Of a stretch of DNA of 64,000 bases, positions 27,531-34,733 are shown piece by piece (within the stretch, counting starts at the first letter, position 1; each line of letters opens with the position of its first letter). The notes under the pieces were generated by a model. The model did no database searches, was not told the DNA's origin, and was given only the letters and a program-made list of their open reading frames with translations. Location: NCBI RefSeq assembly GCF_900168055.1, contig NZ_FUYS01000002.1:186888-250887 (forward strand), given 5' to 3'. The stretch is from Parapedobacter luteus. GTDB lineage: Bacteria; Bacteroidota; Bacteroidia; Sphingobacteriales; Sphingobacteriaceae. A program made the translations under genes and the position numbers.

Positions 27531-28799
27531 ATGGGAAATTTATTGTCGAAATCTGGCAGTCAGGAGTTGCCAGCTAACCAAACATCTAAGCTTACCGAAC
27601 GTAAATATTGGCTCGTATTTGGCTTTGTCACGCTGTTATTTTTACTTTGGGGTATCGCCATCACCATGGGTGATGTATTGAATAAACATTTCCAGAACGT
27701 ACTTGGCGTGTCGAGGGCTGAGTCAGGTCTTGTACAGTTTTCAATTTTCGGCGCATACGCCGTGATGGGCATTCCGGCCGGTCTCTTCATGAAGCGGTTT
27801 GGATACAAATCGGGTGTATTGCTTGGCTTGGCTTTGTACGCTGCGGGCGCCTTCTTGTTTGTTCCGGCTGCTGATGCGGAGTCCTTTACCTTTTTCCGTG
27901 TAGCATTATTTATATTAGCGTGCGGATTGGCCACTTTGGAAACGGTCGCGCATCCATTTATTGCTTCGTTGGGTGATCAAGCATCGAGTGACAGGCGCAT
28001 TAATTTTGCGCAATCCTTCAACGGACTCGGAACCATCATCGGTCCAACGCTGGGAAGTTATTTTATATTAAGCGGTAATATCGGCGAAGCAGGGAGCTTG
28101 ACATCAGTCAAGATGCTTTATGTAGGGATTGGTGTAGTCATTGTCCTTGTTGCCATCATGTTTAGCTTGTTGCGCATTCCAGCGCTACCATTTGAAGGCG
28201 GGAATGTACATGGCACGGCACAGGAGACAGCACCTATGCCGGCTAAAAAAGGTTTATTCCTGCATCGCCATTTTATCTGGGCATTTATAGCGCAATTTTT
28301 CAATGCTGCCGCGCAAGGAGGTACATGGGCGTTTTTCATCAACTATGGGCATGAGAAAATGGGACTGTCCGATGAATTAGCCGGTTATTATTTTGCCACG
28401 AGTATGGTCATGATGACCATCGGCCGGTTTGTGGGCACATTCCTGATGAAGTATATAGCTCCCAATAAGTTATTAGCTGCATTTGCCGCATGCAATATCG
28501 TCATGTGCCTAATTATTGCACAGAGCTGGGGATGGCCGTCGTTCATTGCGTTGCTGATGCTTAATTTCTTTTTCAGTATCATGTTTCCCACGATCTTCAG
28601 CCTTGGCCTCAAGAATCTTGGGCCGCATACACAACAAGCGTCCTCCTTCATTGTGATGGGGGTCGTAGGAGCGGCTATTTTTCCGTTTATTATGGGGCGG
28701 GTTGCTGATTATGACGTTGCCGTTGCCTATTACTTACCCATCATCTGCTACTTCGTGATTTTCCTTTTTGGAGCGAAGTTTTATAAAACAAGTACATAG
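27531..28799 (+). CDS. FHS-family sugar MFS transporter (FucP-like)
   Basis: Proton-sugar symporter of the inner membrane, 422 aa, twelve helices. The FHS hallmarks are present: FGFVTLLFLLWGIAITMGDVLNKHFQ near the N-terminus, FSIFGAYAVMGIPAGLFMKRFGYKSG (with the motif A-like GYKSG), ETVAHPFIASLGD, and FAQSFNGLGTIIGPTLGSYFIL. Related permeases carry fucose, glucose/galactose or N-acetylhexosamines. The GH76 gene just upstream suggests a mannose- or mannan-derived sugar, which is inference. It has its own promoter box and is followed by rnpB. Confidence 0.92.
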   Translation: MGNLLSKSGSQELPANQTSKLTERKYWLVFGFVTLLFLLWGIAITMGDVLNKHFQNVLGVSRAESGLVQFSIFGAYAVMGIPAGLFMKRFGYKSGVLLGLALYAAGAFLFVPAADAESFTFFRVALFILACGLATLETVAHPFIASLGDQASSDRRINFAQSFNGLGTIIGPTLGSYFILSGNIGEAGSLTSVKMLYVGIGVVIVLVAIMFSLLRIPALPFEGGNVHGTAQETAPMPAKKGLFLHRHFIWAFIAQFFNAAAQGGTWAFFINYGHEKMGLSDELAGYYFATSMVMMTIGRFVGTFLMKYIAPNKLLAAFAACNIVMCLIIAQSWGWPSFIALLMLNFFFSIMFPTIFSLGLKNLGPHTQQASSFIVMGVVGAAIFPFIMGRVADYDVAVAYYLPIICYFVIFLFGAKFYKTST

Positions 28800-28873
28800 A
28801 GCCTGTGTTCTTACGTAAAAAAGCTCGGCAGCCGCACGGATATGCTGCACTTCCAAATTCGTGACTTATTGCT

Positions 28874-28881
28874 TACCTTTG
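28874..28881 (+). promoter_or_regulatory. rnpB promoter -7 box
   Basis: TACCTTTG is an exact TAnnTTTG match ending 7 bases before the 5' strand of RNase P helix P1, so the predicted transcript start agrees with the RNA 5' end. Confidence 0.6.
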
Positions 28882-28888
28882 CAGGGTA

Positions 28889-29290
28889 GCAAACCTGTTC
28901 TATCGCTCCGGCCGGATGCCGGGGAGGAAAGTCCGGACAACGTAGAGCACCCCGCTTCCTAACGGGAAGGGTTTCGGCGATGGCCGGAATACGGAAAGTG
29001 CCACAGAAAAAAAACCGCCTGTGTTTCGGCATAGGTAAGGGTGAAAACGTGGGGTAAGAGCCCACGGCTTTGCGTGGTGACACGCATCGCGGTAAACCCC
29101 GGGGGTTGAAAGGCCAAATAGGTTGCGGAGATTAGGAGGTTGCTCGCTTCCATCCCTCATGGGAACCGCAACGGGTAGGCCGCTGGAGCTTGCCAGTGAT
29201 GGCAAGCCTAGATAAATGATAGAAGTCCCATGCACCTGCTGTAGCAGGCTATTGGGATACAGAATCCGGCTTACAGGGTTTGCTTTTTTT
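28889..29290 (+). ncRNA. rnpB: RNase P RNA, bacterial class A
   Basis: Catalytic RNA that matures tRNA 5' ends. The universal core GAGGAAAGTCCGGAC is at 28924-28938 and its partner ACAGAATCCGGCTTAC at 29259-29274 (helix P4 region). The helix P1 strands are GCAAACC-TGT (28889-28898) and ACAGGGTTTGC (29273-29283), directly followed by seven T (29284-29290), so P1 doubles as the terminator stem. Length is about 400 bases, normal for class A. Protein frames drawn across this interval on either strand are not genes. Confidence 0.95.
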
Positions 29291-29389
29291 GATATATGCG
29301 GAGGGAAAAGTGTATTTGGAGGACAGCAAAATGGAAGAATACTTTTATTTGTGTATCCGGTACGCAATACGCTATACCCAATACAAAAT

Positions 29390-30823
29390 ATGACCAAGAT
29401 ATTAATCATTGACGACGAAAGAGCGATTCGAAGTACATTAAGGGAAATCCTTGAATACGAGGATTACAAGGTAATCGACACGGATAATGGAATCGACGGT
29501 CTGGACATCATCAAGAGGGAAGATGTAGACCTGGTGCTCTGTGACATCAAGATGAGCAAGATGGACGGCATGGAGGTGCTTACTGAAGCGCTGACAATCA
29601 AACCGGATCTGCCTTTTATCATGATCTCCGGCCACGGTACAATTGAAACAGCCGTCGAAGCTAGCAAGAAAGGGGCGTACGACTTTATATCCAAACCGCC
29701 AGATCTTAATCGGTTGCTTATTACAGTCCGCAATGCGTTGGAGCGCGGTACCCTGGTTACCGAGACCAAAGTGCTGAAACGGAAAGTAAGTAAGACACGG
29801 GATATTCTTGGCGATTCGAGTGCTATTCAACGCATCAAAGAAACTATTGAACGTGTGGCTCCAACAGATGCCAGGGTGTTAGTGACGGGTGCGAATGGCA
29901 GCGGCAAAGAACTTGTGGCTCGTTGGCTGCATGAAAAGTCGCCTCGTGCAAATGCGCCGCTTATTGAAGTGAATTGCGCCGCTATCCCGTCGGAACTTAT
30001 TGAAAGCGAACTGTTCGGGCACGAAAAAGGGTCGTTTACGTCGGCTGTTAAACAACGTATTGGAAAGTTTGAACAAGCACACAACGGAACGCTTTTTTTG
30101 GATGAGATCGGAGACATGAGTCTTTCGGCACAGGCCAAAGTGCTTAGGGCCCTGCAGGAAAACAAAATTACGCGGGTGGGTGGTGAGAAAGAAATTGCTG
30201 TAAACGTACGGGTAATTGCTGCTACCAACAAGGACTTGCTTAAAGAAATCGATGCAGGCAACTTCCGTATGGACTTGTATCACCGGCTGAGTGTAATCAT
30301 TATTCATGTGCCGCCCTTGACTGAGCGAAAAGATGACATTCCCGTATTGGCAAAGCATTTCTGTGAGGAGATTTGTGCAGAATACAACATGCCGGTGAAA
30401 CAGATAACTGAAGAGGCCATGGAAGCACTGAAAGCGTTACCATGGACGGGAAATATCCGTGAGCTCCGTAATATGGTGGAGCGTCTGATTATCCTCAGTG
30501 ATAAATCCGTTACAGACCACGATGTGCGGGCATTTGCTAATCCAGGCTCTTTTTCTGAAGCATCGCCTGTTGCTCCAATCAAGACGGAGCCTACCATCGA
30601 AGCGAAGCCCGCTGTCGTCGCTACATCCCACAGTGTTTCTGCCAACCACTATGACGATTTCTCTTCCTTTCAGGATTTCAAGGACTATACAGAGAAGGAA
30701 TATATTAAATATAAGCTGGAAAAGAATGGCTGGAACGTGTCAAAGACCGCGGACGAAATCGACATACAACGTAGCCACCTTTATAGCAAGATAGAAAAAT
30801 ACGGCTTAAAAAGAGAAGCTTAG
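29390..30823 (+). CDS. NtrC-type response regulator with AAA+ and Fis HTH
   Basis: Response regulator of 477 aa. The start is ATG 29390 (MTKILIIDDERAIRSTLREIL); a longer frame from 29216 would begin inside rnpB and adds no domain. The receiver (1-120) has DDE at 8-10 and phospho-acceptor Asp in LVLCDIKMSKMDG (~53). The AAA+ domain (~145-375) has Walker A GANGSGKE (~167) and Walker B GTLFLDEIGD (~235). The sigma-54 contact loop, normally GAFTGA, reads GSFTSA (~213). The Fis-like helix-turn-helix is at the end (SKTADEIDIQRSHLYSKIEKYGL). No sensor kinase is adjacent. Whether it acts with sigma-54 is open. Confidence 0.92.
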   Translation: MTKILIIDDERAIRSTLREILEYEDYKVIDTDNGIDGLDIIKREDVDLVLCDIKMSKMDGMEVLTEALTIKPDLPFIMISGHGTIETAVEASKKGAYDFISKPPDLNRLLITVRNALERGTLVTETKVLKRKVSKTRDILGDSSAIQRIKETIERVAPTDARVLVTGANGSGKELVARWLHEKSPRANAPLIEVNCAAIPSELIESELFGHEKGSFTSAVKQRIGKFEQAHNGTLFLDEIGDMSLSAQAKVLRALQENKITRVGGEKEIAVNVRVIAATNKDLLKEIDAGNFRMDLYHRLSVIIIHVPPLTERKDDIPVLAKHFCEEICAEYNMPVKQITEEAMEALKALPWTGNIRELRNMVERLIILSDKSVTDHDVRAFANPGSFSEASPVAPIKTEPTIEAKPAVVATSHSVSANHYDDFSSFQDFKDYTEKEYIKYKLEKNGWNVSKTADEIDIQRSHLYSKIEKYGLKREA

Positions 30824-30830
30824 GTTTTCA

Positions 30831-30855
30831 TGCCCACGGCACCAGGCCGTGGGCA
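30831..30855. terminator. Hairpin between convergent genes
   Basis: Perfect 10-bp inverted repeat TGCCCACGGC / GCCGTGGGCA with a 5-base loop, 8 bases after the NtrC-type gene and 12 bases beyond the stop of the small membrane-protein gene. No T-run on either side. Confidence 0.6.
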
Positions 30856-30866
30856 ATCCCATCTGT

Positions 30867-31055
30867 TCATTCATTGAACTTCCGATACTGTCTCCGAATC
30901 AAAACCACTACGACTATAATGAGCACGATCGCGCCTAATACGATATAGCCATAAGTTTGCCATGCGGTTTCCTGGACCGTATCGTGCTGCTGGGCGAACG
31001 CAATATTAGCGGAGTTTGTCAATAAAAAAAGTAATAAGGCAGCAATACTGTGCAT
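30867..31055 (-). CDS. Small membrane protein, 62 aa
   Basis: Begins with a signal peptide (MHSIAALLLFLLTNSANIAFAQQ, likely cleaved after FAQ), then a short periplasmic stretch and one transmembrane helix of valines and isoleucines (~residues 36-52), then RRQYRKFNE in the cytoplasm. The topology is therefore that of a type I single-span protein. No family is recognised. It lies 93 bases downstream of hom on the same strand and ends near a bidirectional hairpin. Confidence 0.6.
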   Translation of the reverse strand: MHSIAALLLFLLTNSANIAFAQQHDTVQETAWQTYGYIVLGAIVLIIVVVVLIRRQYRKFNE

Positions 31056-31148
31056 AATATCAGGATTTTTAAAGCAATATATATATTTAAATGCACAACC
31101 GAAGCTTATGTTTTATTATTTTTACTTTTTTATCAAATACCTGGCTTG

Positions 31149-32330
31149 CTACGCTATCTCGGCGAGAAAATACCCTTCTCTATCGATAATATCCCGATTT
31201 TTTAGGATATTGCTCAGATTAACTTTTCCTATAATATATTTAAAGTCCTGGGCATAATAGCGCTCGCTGATCGAAGTGAACTTGAGATGTTCAATAAAGC
31301 TCTCCTCTTTGTAACGTAGGTAGACTTCTATTTCCCAATCCGTGCTGTAAGCAAGCCCGTTGGCATCAATGTGTTTTTTGTACTCGTATTTATAACCATA
31401 CCGCAAAGCCGCTATGTCGGATAGTACGGCGGATCCCGTTGGATGGCCGCCGGCGCCTTTGCCATAGAAAAATTGCTCATCGGCGAATGCGGCTTTAACC
31501 AGCACACCGTTGTATTCGTTCTCTACGCCATACAATATGTTGTCGCGAGGAATCAGCTTTGGCAACACATATAAAATGACAGATTTATCATTGATTTCCC
31601 GCGCTGTAGGGACCAATTTGATTTTGAAATTCTTTTCTTTGGCGAATTGGATATCGGATGCGCTAAGCTTGTCTATTCCGATATTCAAAATCGCTTCCGG
31701 GGCGATATAAAGGCCGTAAGCATGCGATGCTACAATAGCCAGCTTAAATTTTGGATCGTACCCACCGACGTCCAATGTAGGATCAGTCTCTGCAAAACCG
31801 AGGTCCTGAGCTTGTTTCAACGCCGTAGCATATGCCAGATTTTCGTTAAATATTTTAGATAAAATATAGTTGGATGAACCATTGAAGATACCCGTCACTG
31901 CATGGAGCAGTTCATTGTCATAGTACTCTTCGAGGTTCCTGATAATGGGAATGCTTCCGCATACCGCCCCTTCATATAGCAAACTTGTGCCATACTCCTG
32001 CTGGATGGCTATCAAATCAGCTAAGTGGGTTGCGATCATTTTTTTATTGGCAGAAACGACGTTTTTCCCCGACCGGAGGGCGCTGGACACGATATCGAAG
32101 GCAGCCTCCGCATCGTCGATAAGCTCTACAACAGTATTGATTTCCGGGTCGTCCAGCACGGCGTTGGCATCGGTGGTAAACAGTTCGGCGGGTAATGTGC
32201 GTTTCTTTTCAGGGTGTTTGATGACGAATCGTTTGATTGCAAGGTTGAGATTTTTGGTTTTGATGATATCGTGCAGCCCTTGCCCCACTACACCAAAACC
32301 GAAAATCCCCAAGGTAAGTTTGTTGTTCAT
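31149..32330 (-). CDS. hom: Homoserine dehydrogenase
   Basis: NAD(P)-dependent enzyme reducing aspartate semialdehyde to homoserine, the branch point to methionine and threonine. 393 aa. The Rossmann motif is GIFGFGVVGQGLHD. SANKKMIATHLADL contains a conserved Lys, and EGAVCGSIPIIRNLEEY with GIFNGSSNYILSKI form the substrate region. GFAETDPTLDVGGYDPKFKLAIVASHAYG is the family signature with the catalytic Lys. The C-terminal ~60 residues do not look like a full ACT domain, so threonine feedback may differ from the long enzymes. It lies 132 bases after metY and probably shares its SAM-I controlled transcript. Confidence 0.93.
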   Translation of the reverse strand: MNNKLTLGIFGFGVVGQGLHDIIKTKNLNLAIKRFVIKHPEKKRTLPAELFTTDANAVLDDPEINTVVELIDDAEAAFDIVSSALRSGKNVVSANKKMIATHLADLIAIQQEYGTSLLYEGAVCGSIPIIRNLEEYYDNELLHAVTGIFNGSSNYILSKIFNENLAYATALKQAQDLGFAETDPTLDVGGYDPKFKLAIVASHAYGLYIAPEAILNIGIDKLSASDIQFAKEKNFKIKLVPTAREINDKSVILYVLPKLIPRDNILYGVENEYNGVLVKAAFADEQFFYGKGAGGHPTGSAVLSDIAALRYGYKYEYKKHIDANGLAYSTDWEIEVYLRYKEESFIEHLKFTSISERYYAQDFKYIIGKVNLSNILKNRDIIDREGYFLAEIA

Positions 32331-32462
32331 GTTTACTGTTACGTTATTTAATGTCTGGCTCAGCTAACGTGGCAACGTGCGCTCCACTTTCAAGTTAAAT
32401 GTTCTGGAATTTGTCAATATATGTAACATGCATTGTGTTTGTTTGCTGCTTAGTGATCGGGG

Positions 32463-33779
<1,317 letters not shown>

Positions 33780-33823
33780 TTATTTGTGGATTAATCTGAT
33801 ATTACAAAGGATGCATGCGCTAC

Positions 33824-33868
33824 GGTACACCAGTATCGCTGCGGGCGCTAGCCAGCAACTTGTATACC
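33824..33868 (-). promoter_or_regulatory. Long hairpin between leader ORF and metY
   Basis: In the minus-strand RNA GGUAUAC (33868-33862) pairs with GUGUACC (33830-33824) with one G-U pair, and the stem continues through AAGU/ACU and UUGCUG/CAGCGA-type pairing to an 11-base loop. It begins 17 bases after the leader ORF stop. No U-run follows, so it is not a classic intrinsic terminator. Confidence 0.45.
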
Positions 33869-33884
33869 TATTGCGTGTACGGGA

Positions 33885-34010
33885 TTAGCAGCATGTACAC
33901 ATCGTTCCGCTGCACATTCGGATGGCTTGAATGACGGTAAGGGAGGCGGTCTGATGCCCAGATGTCCAATTGGCTGGATAACGATTGCTGCTTGTTGGAT
34001 ACATGTTCAT
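33885..34010 (-). CDS. Candidate leader peptide, 41 aa, Met/Cys-rich C-terminus
   Basis: Short frame from ATG 34010 (ATGAACATG, second Met two codons later) to TAA at 33885, between the SAM-I aptamer and metY. The peptide begins MNMYPTSSNRYPANW and ends RMCSGTMCTCC before the stop. Four of the last ten residues are Cys and two Met, in a gene set that makes methionine and uses sulfide, so ribosome pausing at scarce Cys-tRNA or Met-tRNA could be sensed. Upstream there is only A-rich sequence (AATAAAAAGACA), common for this phylum. The GTGTAC over the Cys-Thr codons (33900-33895) is complementary to GTACAC just after the stop (33880-33875). Expression is unproven. Confidence 0.45.
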   Translation of the reverse strand: MNMYPTSSNRYPANWTSGHQTASLTVIQAIRMCSGTMCTCC

Positions 34011-34030
34011 TGTCTTTTTATTTATATGCT

Positions 34031-34052
34031 CCCAACAACAATGTTGGTTGGG
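34031..34052 (-). promoter_or_regulatory. Expression-platform hairpin of the SAM-I riboswitch
   Basis: RNA strand CCCAA(C)CAAC - AUU - GUUG UUGGG. It uses the same AACCAA segment as the 3' strand of aptamer helix P1, so it can form only when P1 is open. No U-run follows; the leader ORF starts 20 bases downstream. Confidence 0.55.
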
Positions 34053-34136
34053 ACAGGATTTGGCACCTTTTCCGTCGCTTCAGATGGTTGCCAGTGGGTC
34101 ATTGAGCCAGTCTCTCGCCACTTCTTTATAAACCAA
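34044..34136 (-). ncRNA. SAM-I (S-box) riboswitch aptamer
   Basis: Senses S-adenosylmethionine in the metY leader. Reading the minus strand, P1 is UUGGUU (34136-34131) paired with AACCAA (34049-34044). The S-box core is present in order: AAGAAGUGGCGAGAGACUGG, then CUCAAUGACCCACUGGCAACC, a variable stem, and AAGGUGCCAAAUCCUG. These match the conserved parts of the family (GGGACNGGCCCNNUGAANCC-like, GGCAACC, GGUGCNAANUCC). The next genes, metY and hom, are classical S-box targets. Confidence 0.92.
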
Positions 34137-34161
34137 GACCTTTTGAAGAGGAATTGATTTG

Positions 34162-34177
34162 TGTGTGCATGCACACA
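34162..34177. promoter_or_regulatory. 16-bp perfect palindrome at the metY transcript start
   Basis: TGTGTGCATGCACACA, a perfect palindrome directly after the predicted start (~34178) of the riboswitch transcript. It could be an operator for a dimeric repressor or a 5'-terminal RNA hairpin. Confidence 0.5.
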
Positions 34178-34184
34178 TCGATTG

Positions 34185-34216
34185 CAAATATAGGTTGTGC
34201 GATTTGTATGTGCAAA
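34185..34216 (-). promoter_or_regulatory. Promoter of the SAM-I/metY/hom transcript
   Basis: Minus-strand TTTG (34216-34213), 20-base spacer, TATATTTG (34192-34185): one of the best matches to the Bacteroidota consensus in the window. Confidence 0.65.
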
Positions 34217-34225
34217 GTATTTTTG
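34195..34225 (+). promoter_or_regulatory. Promoter of the DUF2721 gene
   Basis: TTG at 34195-34197, 20-base spacer, TATTTTTG at 34218-34225. The predicted start is about 8 bases before the ATG at 34240. It overlaps the divergent metY promoter, so the two may compete. Confidence 0.5.
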
Positions 34226-34239
34226 ATTTTTTTGTACCA

Positions 34240-34710
34240 ATGAATATTACATTTAATACAGCAGCGCTGCTATTTCCGGCAATCAGTTTAATTATGTTGG
34301 CTTACACCAATCGGTTTTTGGCGTTAGCTGCGTTGGTCCGCAGCCTGCATGCAAAATATCTTGAACACAATAAAAGCGGTGTTTTGCATGGACAGATTCA
34401 GAATCTTCGGTATCGGTTGAAGTTGATTAAGCAAATGCAGGCCATGGGTGTATTGAGCTTCGTCGCCTGCATCGTTTGCATGTACTGCATTTATATTGAA
34501 AACAACTACTTCTCAGAGCTGACCTTTGCGCTGAGCCTGCTTTTTTTTGCTATATCGCTCATTATTTCGTTGCTTGAGATTCAGGTCAGCAATAAAGCCC
34601 TGGAACTGGAGTTGAGCGATATGGAAGAAGGAGATGACAGGTCACTGGTCGACTACATCAAGAAAAAGTTTGATAAGAAAAAAAGTGGCCCTCAATCGGA
34701 GGGCCACTAA
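34240..34710 (+). CDS. DUF2721 family membrane protein
   Basis: 156 aa from ATG 34240; a GTG frame from 34159 would run through the metY promoter palindrome and was not chosen. Layout: helix 1 (~residues 5-24, NTAALLFPAISLIMLAYTNRF), a charged cytoplasmic segment (~30-62), helices 2 and 3 (~65-85 and 92-115), then a charged tail (ELSDMEEGDD, then KKKFDKKK). This is the pattern of DUF2721. Function is unknown. The last codons (SGPQSEGH) form one half of a terminator hairpin shared with the convergent glnN-type gene. Confidence 0.75.
   Translation: MNITFNTAALLFPAISLIMLAYTNRFLALAALVRSLHAKYLEHNKSGVLHGQIQNLRYRLKLIKQMQAMGVLSFVACIVCMYCIYIENNYFSELTFALSLLFFAISLIISLLEIQVSNKALELELSDMEEGDDRSLVDYIKKKFDKKKSGPQSEGH
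34678..34708 (-). terminator. Intrinsic terminator of the glutamine synthetase gene, inside the DUF2721 CDS end
   Basis: Perfect 10-bp repeat AGTGGCCCTC (34684-34693) / GAGGGCCACT (34699-34708), loop AATCG. On the minus strand it is followed by seven T (34684-34678). It encodes the last residues of the convergent DUF2721 gene and may also end that transcript. Confidence 0.75.
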
Positions 34711-34733
34711 ATTTAAGTTTAGAGGGAGGTAAG

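Noticed and set aside
29216-29389. 58-codon N-terminal extension of the NtrC-type regulator
   Set aside because: It starts inside rnpB, crosses its terminator, and adds Cys-rich non-family sequence before a perfect receiver start at 29390.
28811-29409. Minus-strand open frames of 90 and 169 codons over the RNase P RNA
   Set aside because: The interval is fully explained by rnpB with its conserved core, P1 helix and terminator; the frames have no protein-like features.
32331-32462. Second SAM riboswitch between metY and hom
   Set aside because: None of the S-box core elements (GGCAACC, GGTGC..AA..TCC) occur; the gap looks like simple intercistronic DNA.
34022-34240. 72-codon minus-strand frame upstream of metY
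   Set aside because: It runs through the promoter palindrome and the SAM-I aptamer; its codons are explained by the conserved RNA.
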